Shown here in pieces: positions 10,901 through 21,950 of a stretch of 43,748 bases of DNA. The notes below the pieces were generated by a model. The model saw only the letters and a program-made list of their open reading frames with translations. It did not search any database and was not told the origin of the DNA. The DNA is from Schoenoplectus triqueter (Eukaryota; Streptophyta; Magnoliopsida; Poales; Cyperaceae): the NCBI GenBank assembly GCA_964058805.1, contig CAXKVV010000857.1, forward strand, positions 1 to 43,748, written 5' to 3'. Made by a program: the position numbers and the translations under genes. Positions within the stretch are counted from its first letter, which is position 1. The number at the start of each line of letters is the position of its first letter.

Positions 10901-13231
10901 TTTGATTACTCATTTAAACCTACCTCCTTGTTCCTAATTCTTCAGTTTCAAACATCATCCGAAAGCGCATGCCTAGAGATATCTGATTCCCATAAACTGC
11001 CTTCTGGTATTTTGCAAATGGAATTACAAATTCAGAGGGACTAGCCCTGCAAAACAAAATCAAATATTACCGAAATTAGTAGGTGACGATGTAATAATAA
11101 GATTAGAACATGTTTCACAGTGTCAAGCTTTTGAAGGGGCGGAGTTATAGAAACAAATAAAGAATCGACTTAAAAACCTGGGGTTATAGAAGATTGTAAA
11201 GGGGCTATGATTGGCAGCAGCATGAGCAGCTGCAGCGAGAATGCCAATATGCATGCTATCACTCGAAAGAACAGACGATGATATGTTAGTGGGCTGTCGA
11301 TTTGCTCGTCTTATACCCAGTAGCAACTGCTGCTTCTCATCCCTTATTGTAAAACAAAGTCAAGTAAATATACATATCCAAAAGAACTGAGAAAATGATT
11401 GTCCTGAAATGTCAAGTGACCAGCTTAGTTTACAAAAGTTCATAGAAGTTTCTAATATATACCTAACAAATATAACAGAGTCACCAGCGAAGAGCCTCTT
11501 GCCACTCACAAAGAGGCTCCAACCAGTTGTTAGTAAATGTCGTTTTGGCTGACCTGGACAAACCCGAAGGAGACCGTCAATAAACATCTCATAAGTACTA
11601 CCAAAGAATGCTGCATACTAATAATAATAATATGAGGCTAAATATTATTTCATAAAAATGACTTGTATATACACCTCGGTATATGTGACGGAAGGTCCAC
11701 AAATTATCATGCAAATCTTTAGCTTGTATTTCTTGTGCTGGTGGCTGCATTGAGAAGTCCTACAATACCCCGCAAATAAATTTCCATAAAAACATTCAAT
11801 CCTCAGTAGTACAAAGTTTTGAGCAAGTACTTGGCATGCAACGAAACCTACAAGAAGAGGAAATATTTTCTCGGCAGCACGGCGAGGAACAGAGAAACCT
11901 CCATGTGTGCTGGTATCACTTGCTGTTAAGGTTTTACAGAAGAATTCAGTTTGTGGCCTTGCTTGCTTGAGAGCTAACTCGGATAGTTGCAGGGCCTCCT
12001 TCTCATACTAGAAACACGGAAAAGAAAAATTAATTAGTTGTTTGTTCATAGCATGAAAGAAACGCACAAACATATAAAATAAATGTAAGGGAGAATTGCA
12101 TACTGAGTTAACAGGTTGAAGGGTCATTTGTGCATACACTTCATCTGTCTCTGGATCCGCCTAAGAATCAAACAAGAAACAGATAACAAAAAATTTAAAC
12201 TTCCTGTTGAAAATATAAATTGTCGCAAAAGTAAAAAGGGAATCATTAAATATGCAAAGGGCAAGTTTACATGTAGAGTGACATTGTGAAGAAGACATAT
12301 TAACCGCGAAGGAAGATTCGGATAGTTCGGTACATGTGAATCTATATCCTTCTGCATAGAAGCAGCGACCTGTCGATTAATGTATGGTTAGTGCAAACCA
12401 ATTTCAATGTAAAGGAACTTGCATCATAATCATTAATCAGAAAGAAGACAACCTAATTGACAACATGACTAAATTAAGTTGCTTATAAATGCATTAATTG
12501 TTCAGCTAACTAGCTATCTGAGAACATAACCACAAAAATATACCAGAAAAGAAATTTGGTAGTGAACATTAAAAAAAAAATCTACCTGCTCGCTATGACC
12601 TTGGGGGTAATAAACAACAAGGCTACCAACTGGTGGTAAACTGACAAGCGGGCCCGCACATGCATGCCACAGCTCTGAGTTTATTGTCTTTTTCTCCGCT
12701 GCACATGTCAATCGCTCATTAGACTCCATGAAAGACAAAAAGTGGAACAACCAGAAATTCCTCAAAATAATAAACCAGAAATTAGTTGTATTTTTATGAC
12801 TTTTCTCATCGCATATATGTTTATAGAAGAACATGTAATCCATGGAAACAATCTTATCCCTTATATTCCAGCACATTCTTTCCGAACGGTAACTAGCAGA
12901 ATGTTACAGTGTTATCATTGAAGAATCGACTTGAAAGCAACAAAGTGGACTTCAAGATATTGAAGTGATGGCTCTTTTTTCTAAAGACCCGTGAAAAAGA
13001 TTAATATAGTCATGATGCACCCAAACGACTTGGTCAGCCAAATCTAATCAAATAGCTGCGCAGAGACTGTATGTCTGTATCAAACTAATCAACCCAATGC
13101 AAAATCCGCCTCGCAAAAATATATATTTTTCAGGAAACGAACATAAGAAATCGATGATTTCGCAAGTTCATACCTTCGCACCCATGAGGAACAGACGAGG
13201 CCAGAGCGCCACAGTTGGCCGGAACTTTCAT
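7923..13231 (-). CDS. ARF19: Auxin response factor, ARF7/ARF19 class (Q-rich activator)
   Basis: Fourteen exons: 13231-13174, 12698-12586, 12369-12271, 12160-12104, 12007-11852, 11759-11675, 11553-11463, 11342-11178, 11046-10924, 10811-10736, 10664-10538, 10441-8568, 8452-8262 and 8154-7923. All phases agree; the total is 3447 nt, 1148 aa, close to Arabidopsis ARF7/ARF19. The product is a nuclear transcription factor that binds auxin response elements and is held off by Aux/IAA proteins. Residues 132-233 are the B3 domain ([20 protein letters not shown], then [16 protein letters not shown]), flanked by dimerisation segments and the auxin_resp domain (about 257-340). Residues 384-1000 are Q-rich, the activator signature; 645-694 is Q32-L-Q4-L-Q12. 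Residues 1004-1085 are PB1, with the Lys face ([14 protein letters not shown]) and the acidic OPCA motif ([17 protein letters not shown]). The tail [11 protein letters not shown] places it with ARF7/19 rather than ARF5, 6 or 8. The start was chosen because the 58-nt first exon (MKVPANCG...) joins in phase to [18 protein letters not shown]. The exon 8 acceptor is AAG. The assignment to 19 rather than 7 is a preference only. Confidence 0.93.
9510..9659 (-). repeat. Polyglutamine-coding CAA/CAG repeat in the ARF
   Basis: On the - strand 9659-9564 encodes 32 uninterrupted Gln, then Leu, 4 Gln (9560-9549), Leu, and 12 Gln (9545-9510). Upstream of it are alternating Gln-Pro codons (about 9660-9690). 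CAA and CAG codons are mixed, which limits but does not remove slippage. The + strand reads as long Leu or Ala frames that are artefacts of this repeat. Confidence 0.95.
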
Positions 13232-13600
13232 ACTGTCAAGTGGTCGGAAAAGAGCAATCAGCCTCTGTGAGCTAAAAAGGGATTACGCTGGATGGAGAAG
13301 AAGAGTGCCACCGCATGGGGCTCCGGCGAACTCGCCGGAAACCGGCGCTGAAGGAGCGAGAGTAAGGTGGATGTTACGATGTACTACTGGAGACAGAGCG
13401 AGAAAGAGGGGGAGCTGTCTTCCCGACAAGAGAGAGACAAGGGAGCAAGGCTTAAGCGACCGAACTCTTAGAACACAAAAGGGAGAGAGAAACAGAGAGA
13501 GAGAGACTCCAAAAGGAAGGAAGAGCCGAAGAGGAGACCTAGAGAGAGAGAGAGAGGCGTGCGTGTCTCTGGGAAAGAGGTGGCTCTTTTTTTAATCTTT
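13232..13600 (-). promoter_or_regulatory. ARF 5' leader/proximal promoter, CT-rich on the coding strand
   Basis: Upstream of the ARF start the coding strand is rich in CT repeats (GA on the + strand, clearest at 13481-13560), typical of plant leaders and core promoters. Three copies of the auxin response core TGTCTC are visible: on the - strand at 13395-13390 and 13439-13434, and on the + strand at 13564-13569. GA-repeat context makes chance GAGACA likely, so regulation by auxin is only suggested. No clear TATA box was identified, and the transcription start cannot be set. Confidence 0.45.
13272..13316 (-). other. Candidate upstream ORF in the ARF leader (14 codons)
   Basis: An ATG at 13316-13314 opens a 14-codon frame (MRWHSSSPSSVIPF) ending in TAG at 13274-13272, 40 nt before the ARF ATG at 13231. 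If the leader extends this far, scanning ribosomes meet this ORF first. Whether it is translated, or lies in the transcript at all, cannot be told from sequence. Confidence 0.4.
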
Positions 13601-16600
13601 TGCTTCTTCTGTTTGCAAATTTTACTGCTTCCGAGGGAAAGCAAAGGATAGTCTATGGTCAGCTCGAGACTCCAACAGTATATAGATTCTCTGTGTTCTA
13701 TTCAAGAAAACATTCTGTGTAGCAGGTGTGTTTAGTTCATCTAACAGATGACCACTACAGAGAGAAACCTATGGAGGCCGAAACTGAGATCTGAAGTTCA
13801 GCTAGCCAGTCTTTGCTCCCTTGCTTGCTTTATTTAATTGAGAAGGGTTCACTTGATAATGATTATTTTGACAATCTTAATGATAATATTTATATAAAAA
13901 TATTTTTTAATTTTTTTTATATTTATTTATAAATCCATTGTCAAGATAACCCATTGTCAAGGGATCCCTTCCCTTATTTAATTGTTTTTCTTTTCTTGTG
14001 TTTATTATTATTTGAAACAACCCTTGTATTCAATTTTTCTTTTTCTTTTCGTAGGACCAAAAGTCATAAAGGTAGTTTTGTATTTATTTATTTATTCATA
14101 TTTGAATTTGGATTTACTCGATGGAGAGCTTGCGTTGTAATTAGGAGTCTCTTCCTTCCTTCTAATTCTGATCGTGCCGTACTAAAGCAGCTTTCTTAGA
14201 AATTTTTATCGTCTCCTGCGTTGCACCGTGCAGCCCGGTGGTCGTTTCCACAGCATTCGATCCGCTTTAAAACTGGTGCTTCCTCAATCTCAAAAATCCA
14301 TAATATTTAGGGATGATTTGTTCATACAACACGCTGTAGGCGAAAAGATATGCTTTCTTAATCACTTACTCACTTCTTGGTCGTTTCGATTATGAAACTT
14401 CGTCCCCGAATAGAAAGCAGCCACACTATGACGGGGGTTGTCCTCTGATCAGAAAATTTTTAAAATAATATTTTTATAATTATATATTTTCAGAAAAAAA
14501 ATATATTTTTTTATATTAAAAAATAATTATATGCCCTCTAAAAATATTAATTTGTATCTCTTCAGACTGCCTCTGATTCCATATCCGTATCTTCTTTTTT
14601 ACATTGAAAAAAGTTCTTTCCTTCCTTACTTTCTTAGTATGTATAGTTGGTTTAATAATCAAGCCGCGTGACTTATTTTCTAAATTACGATTCAAGTTCC
14701 ATGAATATTTTTCTTTATTTAAAAAAATAAGACAAGCACTTACCTAACAGAAAAAGAGTTCAGGTATAATTTCTCTATTAATAAAAAGTAAGATGTGAAT
14801 GTAATAGAATTTGGTGAAATTGAAAGGCCAGAAGACCATATATAATCAGAGACTATATGATAAAAACCAAAAGTATTGTTGTTCTCTTTTTTAGCATTAA
14901 GTACTATGAGAAGTAATTCGTATTAAGTGTTCATTACTGTTGAATGGTTTCATTCTCATCTTTTACTTCCAAAAAATATTCAACGATGTTTATTCTTCTG
15001 TTCTTGTTATTTATTTCATTATTACTTCATGATAGTTTTGCATATGGTCAGTGACACTGTCGTTATTGTTAAAGTCGTAAGTTCAAATCCCAATGAATAC
15101 TAAAATGAAACGTGAATACTTTAAAAGAATTAAATGCCGGGTCTAACTTCTAATACAAAGGACTTACCATAAAAAATAGTTAATTGTAGTTTTTCGATTT
15201 AAGAACAAAAAAGCGTTGACAAAATACTTGATAACTCATTTTTCCCCCACAATGTGTAACCATCAAACTTTAATTCGGAATGAGTACTCTTTATAAAATA
15301 TACTTCAATATGAGATCACCTCCAATTTTGCAAGTCTTCATATATATATCGAGTATGTGTTTTTTGTCTAAACTAATAAAAAATGTTACAAATTGAATAG
15401 TTTTTTGAGAAATTTCAAATGTTTTTTTGTTAAATATTTGTACTTCTTAAAGGACACCTTTCGAAATCTAATTATTATTTTTGAAATAAAAACATATAAT
15501 TGTCAATTATAAGAAAATATAGAAAAAGAAGTATTTGTAGTTTAGTTGAAGTACTCCTTTTTAAAGTAATATAGTTATTATTAATAATAATTATTTAATT
15601 ATTCATCTATAGAAACGGGGAGCGGTGGGATGAATAGGTGGACGATACATTTGATATTTATTCTTTTTTTTCCTTCTCAAAATAAAGCCAGTAAGGTGCG
15701 GAGTAGAAACAGCGCACTGTTTGGTTCGGTTTGATTTGATGGGAACAGATGCCTTTAAAAATCGTCCAAATTAAAATAAGCTTCTACTATAATGAAATTC
15801 AATCCGACAGCTCGATAGCTCCGTTATATATTTCTTCGCTTTTTAGGGATCTCAACTTGTCAAGGATTCATAACCACGGAGATAATAAAATATTATGTCC
15901 TCCTTGTATCCTTTTCAGATCGGCCCTCCTACTTTGTTAATACTCTTCCGACGGTGCCTTCCAAGTGGCCTCTCTTCAGAGCTGAAACCATCCCAGAGGA
16001 TTTACAATGGTTTTTGAGCGCATTGCAGGATGAAACGAATCGATTTCCCACTAGGAAAAACAATCGTTGCACAGATGAATGTAGAAAATGATACACAGAA
16101 ATAGATAGGTCTGGTGGGATGGGCCGACATGGACAGGGCGGGATAGGGAAGGTCGGCTGCACCAAATACCGATGGGAACTGTTATACCATTCTGTCGGAT
16201 CTTCTGTGGCCTCCTTTAAGTAGTCTCATATGTGTCCGTCCTGTTTATTTCCGTTTCAAATATTCTATAATAAGAAAAAAAAATTAAAATGAAAGTTGGT
16301 GCTTCAATGTTGTTACATCATTCGTAAGCTGGAAGTTGTTTGCATGTACTTGTTTGAATTGTTGGCCATTTATGAAGTAGGTATAAAATTACAAATGAAT
16401 TTAGGTGGTTATGGAACTGGAATTGGTTGCTTAATAATATTATGAGTTGTCAAACCTCAAAAGCACTAAAATTAACAAGATATAAACATAATATCAATGA
16501 GAGAATAAAACCAAGCACCACAATTAAACATAAAATTCAGCCGCAACTTTTTTACTTGTTCATATGTGTGCTCACAGGAAATCAGAGTAACTGGTCAATG

Positions 16601-18386
16601 AGCCTGCCTATCTTATCATTGAGCCTGACTTGCTGTGTCTGTGCGCCGCTAAATATTATTTCAACGGGTGATAGTGTGCCACGTGGCCTAGAAACAGGGA
16701 ATGGGTAATGGGTTAGTGTTGAGAGGAACCATCTTGGGGGGCCATGTGGGGAATTGTAATTGGATGGAGATGGATAGCGATAAATACTGGCATTTGTCTT
16801 TTTTTCTGATAAAGAAGAGGGGCATTTTTTTAATATAAAAAAATACTACTTAGTAACTAATTTCTTTTCCACAAATTATCTGATGATCATCATCATTACC
16901 AGCAGCAACTTTCATGAGATCCAGCTTCAGTCCCCACAGGCATGGTCTGTGATAATTAACTGGTTATGTTTGATTAAAAATCCAATTTAAAATGCAGAAG
17001 GGTTAAAAAAATATTTTTAAAGTTCATGTTTAAGCTTTTCTTATTGCTTTTTATGGGAAAGGACCGTACTTGTTAAAGAAGGGAACTCAAAAAAATATGA
17101 AAAGTTCTGATACCGTACTACAGAAATAATTCAGCCATGCTACATTTAATAAACTCAATAATTAAAGCCATGTGGAGAGCAATAACACAGTATGATTAGC
17201 TACATAACTAGCCCTGTATGATTAGCCTTAGCCATATGCCATACAATATCATTTCTTGACTCACCTCATTACAAAGAGATGCACATTCAGTATCTTTGTA
17301 TAAACTGATTCGGAGCTCCATAAAATTTACACCAGACTATTAGGAGAGATGTTGTTGTACAAATTGTTTTCTCTTGTGATTCTTTAAATCAGAATTCAGA
17401 TAATTTGAACACAATCAGACATTTTCATTTCTTATATTAAGAAGTTCGGAGAAGGTCAATTTACCGTGAATAATTCAAGATTTCATAATTTTAGTCTACA
17501 AAATAAAAAGTAAATCAATTGGCTTATCGGGGCTGTTCGTCACGAGTGGAAGGATTAAATTTTAATACCCGCTAAGGAGTTTGTGTTCGGAAAAGAGACT
17601 TAAGGGTATAAATTCTATGAAAATTCTAAGCTAAAAAAATTCTTCAACTGTGGTGAATAAATCTTAGATAAGAAGTATGGGTGAAATGAGAGTTAAAAAA
17701 GAGATAATAAGTTAAGAAATGCATGTTTGGCAAGCTTAAGGCGCTAAGGAGGGATGAGGAAGCCTAAGGAACCTTAATTCCTTACTTGCCAAACATTCTC
17801 ATCGAGTCCTCTTAATAATGCTCAACTCAAAAATATATGTACTTATCTTCAATTTTTATTTATACTACTCACTAAAAATTATTTATATCAAAATTTAATT
17901 GGATGCAATTTTTCTTTTTTTAAACTTTTAATTATTTGATTCAAATATTTTTGAATTGACATGTCTTCACGTGCAAATATTCATTATTTCAGTGGTACTT
18001 TAGACTGTGGAATCATCTAAAAAATCCAAAATTTGTATTGAAAAAATATCATAAATTATAAATAATATATTGAGTAATATAAGTATAAATTTAAAAATAA
18101 TTATTCTTATTTTTTCCTTAAGCTCTTAAAATTTTTTTAATGAATTTAAGCCCAATATAAATTTGCCCCCCAAATTAATACCAGCAGACGAATTAAGAGC
18201 ACCGGGGATGCCTACCAGAAGTCCAGAACCAACCAGTATTATAAAAGGGCTGACGTGGAGCTCCTGTCGGCGGGTCGGTCCAAACTCCATGTGATAGTGG
18301 TTCGACGACAATTTTCTTTGCCCTGTTAAACATAATTTTTTTCTTCTTCCTCGGCTTTATTGATGTATCATTCCTGCTTTTAAGAT
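13601..18386. other. Intergenic AT-rich region without recognisable genes
   Basis: I see no exon of any known family on either strand. Short open frames (13954-14199, 15749-15940, 15929-16165, 16427-16708, 18126-18311) lack family motifs. The stretch has many A/T homopolymers, and probably old decayed transposon DNA. One hairpin-capable inverted repeat is at 17727-17794. A TATAAAAGG string occurs near 18240 but no gene follows it. Confidence 0.45.
17727..17794. repeat. Short inverted repeat (11-bp arms)
   Basis: TGTTTGGCAAG and its exact complement CTTGCCAAACA lie about 45 bp apart; the arms continue imperfectly (TTAAGG). This looks like the ends of a small MITE remnant, but I could not find a convincing target-site duplication. 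Confidence 0.4.
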
Positions 18387-18391
18387 AATGA

Positions 18392-19000
18392 TGTTAGAAT
18401 TAATTATAACATGTATAAACTTATATGTAATAAATATATATTATATAATGTATTATCAAATTATATCAGTTATGAAGTGATCAGATTATCTATTATTAAT
18501 CGGACTTAAATGTGTCATGAAAAATAAGACATTTAATGTGTAGAATGTGTATTGATAACTTTATGATTTAGTAATGATCTAAATTATAAAAAAAATGATA
18601 ACAATACAATTATGTTATTGGTCCCTGGTGAACACAACTATAGAAAGATTTGGATTTGATATGGACCCGTTATGAAATAACTTCTCTCAGTTATGGACAT
18701 CCATTATATACAGTGAAACTGTTGATTTTCAAAATCAATTCTTCATTCTCCATTTTTCTAGCACATTTTCGTTTTCCAACATAATTTATCTCTCTCTAAG
18801 ACAGAGTTCCAGAAAAAAATAAACTGTCAGCGTCATTCCTCTCAGTCGCTCCATCGGATTAAAGAAAGATCAGAAGGCTTAAAGGAGTCTAGTGATCAAC
18901 AGAGTTGTGTCTCTCTAGAAGACCGACAACATGAATCAAAATAATCTAATTTATTATTAGAGATTCACTTGACGATTACGGTCATAAAGAAATCCTAACA
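18392..19000 (+). mobile_element. Solo LTR of a Ty1/copia element
   Basis: The 609-bp segment begins TGTTAGAATTAATTATAAC and ends ATCCTAACA, and is flanked by a perfect 5-bp duplication, AATGA (18387-18391 and 19001-19005). Read on the + strand it resembles, with many substitutions, the LTR of the copia element at 24129-31366 read on the - strand. Shared blocks include TTTAATGTGTAGAATG, ACTTTATGATTTAGT and TTATTGGTCCCTGG / GAACACAACTATAG. It is therefore an older insertion of the same family in opposite orientation, reduced to one LTR by LTR-LTR recombination. There is no internal region or primer-binding site next to it. Confidence 0.88.
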
Positions 19001-19005
19001 AATGA

Positions 19006-20168
19006 GACTAATGATTACCGATAAACAGATTTATGGGGTTGACTGCGCTGCCTGTGCATTAGTGTGAGACAGTGAGAGGATAGAGGTTAGGGGATCACCG
19101 TTCGGTTATTAGTATTTTTTTTCGGGTAAAACCGTAAAACAATTAATGTGGTTCCAAAATACACTCTACCTGAAGTTTGGATTACTAATTACATTGAACT
19201 TGTCACGGACGAATAGGATAAAGGGGTTGGGGGTTGAGAATGTGGGCCGAGATTAATTAAAGGACTATTCGGCGATAATGCTGTTTGAAATAATTTAACT
19301 GTAATTATTCAATTTTCATCCGATTATTTGTCTCCTCCTACTATTAGATGCTTCTCCCAACAATCATTGGAGCTCATTTGGCAAGTTAAAATCTAACATT
19401 GAAGTACCAGAATTGGAGGAGTTGGGTGAATATAATATGCTGTCCGATTGAACCAATTGTAGTTAGAATAAATATTATAAATGTATTGTTTGAAAGAGTG
19501 AAATGTTTATGGTTCTGTATTAAGTCTTTAAATTTTTTAGTTATGTCATATTATATTTATATTTTTTTATCCTTAATTTTCTTTTCTCTTTATTTATTTT
19601 ATTAAAACAGATCATATCATCTTTCTATTTTTTTCATTTAAAGAGATAATGTAATATCTCTGAAATATAATTTAAATACAAAATTAATTATTATACAACT
19701 AATTACAATATTTGTCATTAAATATATATTTAATGCTTAAAAATATATTTATGTTCAAAATTTAATTTACAGAAAAAATATTTTATATATCTGATTATTT
19801 ATATATGCTATATTTTTGTCCAATCCAATGAGCAGCCCTAATTTGTATAATTGATGATGGAAAAGGTATGATATAAATAAATGATACATTAGGAAAAAAT
19901 ATTTTTGTTATGAAAATAACAATTATTTTTTTATATTTGTGGTGATAGTAACAAAAATTATGATGAATAACGAAAATAAACAATGATATATAATAGAAGC
20001 GACTTCGTGATAGTATGAGCAACCGATGGTTATTAACGACACGTGATAATTACTTGATTGTTATTCCGTGAATGAATGATGTGCCTGCGATTTTTTATAA
20101 TAAATATTAATTAATTTTTAATTTTAATAATAAGTATTAATTAATAATTTTTTTAATAATAAGCATAA
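19006..20168. other. AT-rich stretch, no gene seen
   Basis: Very AT-rich, especially 19540-20160. Open frames here (19399-19605, 19795-20022) are short and low-complexity. I recognise nothing. Confidence 0.4.
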
Positions 20169-21477
20169 TAATGCATCAGTCTGATTAGTGTTTTCTGCAA
20201 GCACGTCCGACTGATATTTTTTTTTAAATTTTAGTTACTTTTCAAAAAGAATGTCAGTGGGAGTGTTCTCACACTAGTGTTAAATTCATGGATCCGATTG
20301 GAGTCTTTACACAAGTCCCATTGTTTGCAAAGTTTAAAAAAGAGTCGTCAGTCCCCTGATATCTTTACATAAGATGTCAGTCAGACTAAAGTATTTGCAC
20401 AAAGTTTTAATTAGATTATGTATTTGCACAAGCACCTGTCGGATTGGCGCGATGTCATGCATATTATTAAAATTTTAATTATTTTAATTCTTATATTATT
20501 AAAATTTTAATATATATATATATTAAAATTAGAATTAATTAATGCTTATTATAATAAATGACGGATAATATGCGGCTCAACTCAATTAGGATTGCTTGTT
20601 TTTTAACGACGTGGTATATAGTGAAACATACATCAATTTTTATCTCTTTTTTTGCGGACTGATATACGAATAATATAGATCAAGCCAATTTTAAAAATTA
20701 AACAAAAATTTTGAATATTTTTAAGATGGTCAAAATAAAAGGTCGTCAAATGATTCCTCCTAAAATTAACACAAGCATCGTGAAGAATATATATTTCGAC
20801 TAGTCCATCGTCACATGTAGCAAATGGGAGATTACATTACAAAATAAAGCTGAAAAAAAGGAAAGAAGAAAAACAATCCGTACCAATCATCAATCATTTT
20901 TTACAAATGCGTTAGTCTGATTGGCACTTTGTACAAAAATGTCCGTGAACTGATATATTTAAATTTTAGTTACTTTTAAGAAAAAAAAAGAGGAAAATAT
21001 CAGTGGGAGTGGTGTTCTCACACTTCGTTTAATTCATAAATCCGATTGGAAGGTTAAAAAAAATTATGTTACTTGATATTTTTGTATAAAACGTCAGTCA
21101 AATTAACATGTTTGCACAAAGATCTAGTCAAACTAACATGTTTGCACAAAAGCATCAGTGCACGTTGTTATGTTTATTATTAAAATTTTAATTAATTAAA
21201 ACTTATATTGTTAAATTTAGGAATTAATTAATATTTATTATAATAAATCACGGATAATATGCTGCTCAACTCAATTAGGATTGCTTGTTTTTCAACGACT
21301 TTGTACATAGTGAAACATACATCAAATTTTATCTTTTTTTTTTGCGGACGTGATATACGAATAATATAGATCAAGATATTGTTAAAATTAAAACACTATT
21401 TTTCAATATATTTAAGATGGTCACATAAAAGGTCCTCTGATTACTCCTAAAATTAACACAAGCATCCTGAAAAATAT

Positions 21478-21858
21478 CAGATTTTATTATATATAATAAT
21501 TATAAAAAACATATTATTAATAATAAGAGTGATATAAGAAAATATTTAAATCAATGAATGACAGCGCGCCACTGACAGTGACATCTTTGTGTAAACACAC
21601 CACTAATAGTGGCGCGTTTGCCTAAAAATGAGTTTTTGATCACTATAAATACATGCGCAGGTATCGGTTGTCATTTGAAGGAGACAAATGCGCCACTCCC
21701 AGTGGCGCGTTTCAGTAAAGACGCCACTGACAGTGGCGCGTTTCAGTAAAAACGTCACTGACAGTGGCGCGCTGCTATTCGTAGATTTAAAATTTTATTT
21801 TTATCACTCTTATTTTTAATAATATAATTTTTATAATTATTATATATAAAAAAATCTG
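21478..21858. mobile_element. Mutator-type MITE, 381 bp, 9-bp target-site duplication
   Basis: Terminal inverted repeats of about 55 bp begin CAGATTTTATTATATATAAT on the left and CAGATTTTTTTATATATAAT on the right (reverse complement), extending to AATAAGAGTGATA in both arms. The flanks are identical 9-mers, GAAAAATAT (21469-21477 and 21859-21867), the Mutator/MULE signature. The interior has no ORF and carries GC-rich palindromes, listed separately. Unit A of the surrounding duplication has the unoccupied site GAAGAATAT at 20782-20790. Confidence 0.88.
21567..21769. repeat. Five GC-rich palindromes on a 31-bp lattice inside the MITE
   Basis: A 17-bp palindrome, best form CGCCACTGACAGTGGCG (8-bp arms, one central base), starts at 21567, 21598, 21691, 21722 and 21753. 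The spacings are 31, 93, 31 and 31, all multiples of 31. The three right-hand copies form true tandem 31-bp units with the spacer CGTTTCAGTAAA(A/G)A. The others are imperfect in one arm. They stand out sharply from the AT-rich element around them. Confidence 0.9.
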
Positions 21859-21950
21859 GAAAAATATAGATTATATTACAAAATAAAGCGGAAGGAAAAA
21901 AAAAGAAAAGAAGAAAACAAATCCGTACCAATCACCAATCATTTTCTTTC

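Larger units (their letters stand above)
20169..21950. repeat. Diverged tandem duplication, two units
   Basis: Unit A (about 20169-20904) and unit B (about 20905-21950) share the same order of blocks. Examples are ATATTTAAATTTTAGTTACTTTT-like, GTGGGAGTG..TTCTCACACT, CAACTCAATTAGGATTGCTT, GTGAAACATACATCAA, TATACGAATAATATAGATCA, AAAATTAACACAAGCATC, TACAAAATAAAGC and ATCCGTACCAATCA. They are clearly diverged by substitutions and indels. Unit B is longer because a 381-bp MITE (21478-21858) inserted in it; removing it leaves about 650 bp. Noncoding. Confidence 0.8.

Noticed and set aside
12514..12876. Alternative ARF start at an ATG inside intron 1 (reads [14 protein letters not shown])
   Set aside because: An upstream 58-nt exon with ATG (13231-13174) joins in phase through a good donor and a CAG acceptor, matching the usual ARF gene layout.
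13215..13595. 126-codon Arg-rich open frame on the + strand
   Set aside because: It is the antisense of the CT-rich ARF leader; composition reflects GA repeats.
17529..17800. MITE running from GGGGCTGTTCG to the TTTGGCAAG hairpin
   Set aside because: Ends are only loosely inverted and no matching flanking duplication was found; only the inner inverted repeat is reported.
18126..18311. Promoter with TATAAAAGG and a small gene on the - strand
   Set aside because: A TATA-like string alone in an AT-rich region is expected by chance, and the open frame has no support.
21567..21769. CRISPR-like array
   Set aside because: Regular palindromic repeats, but only 31-bp units with identical spacers inside a plant MITE; no spacer diversity and no cas genes.
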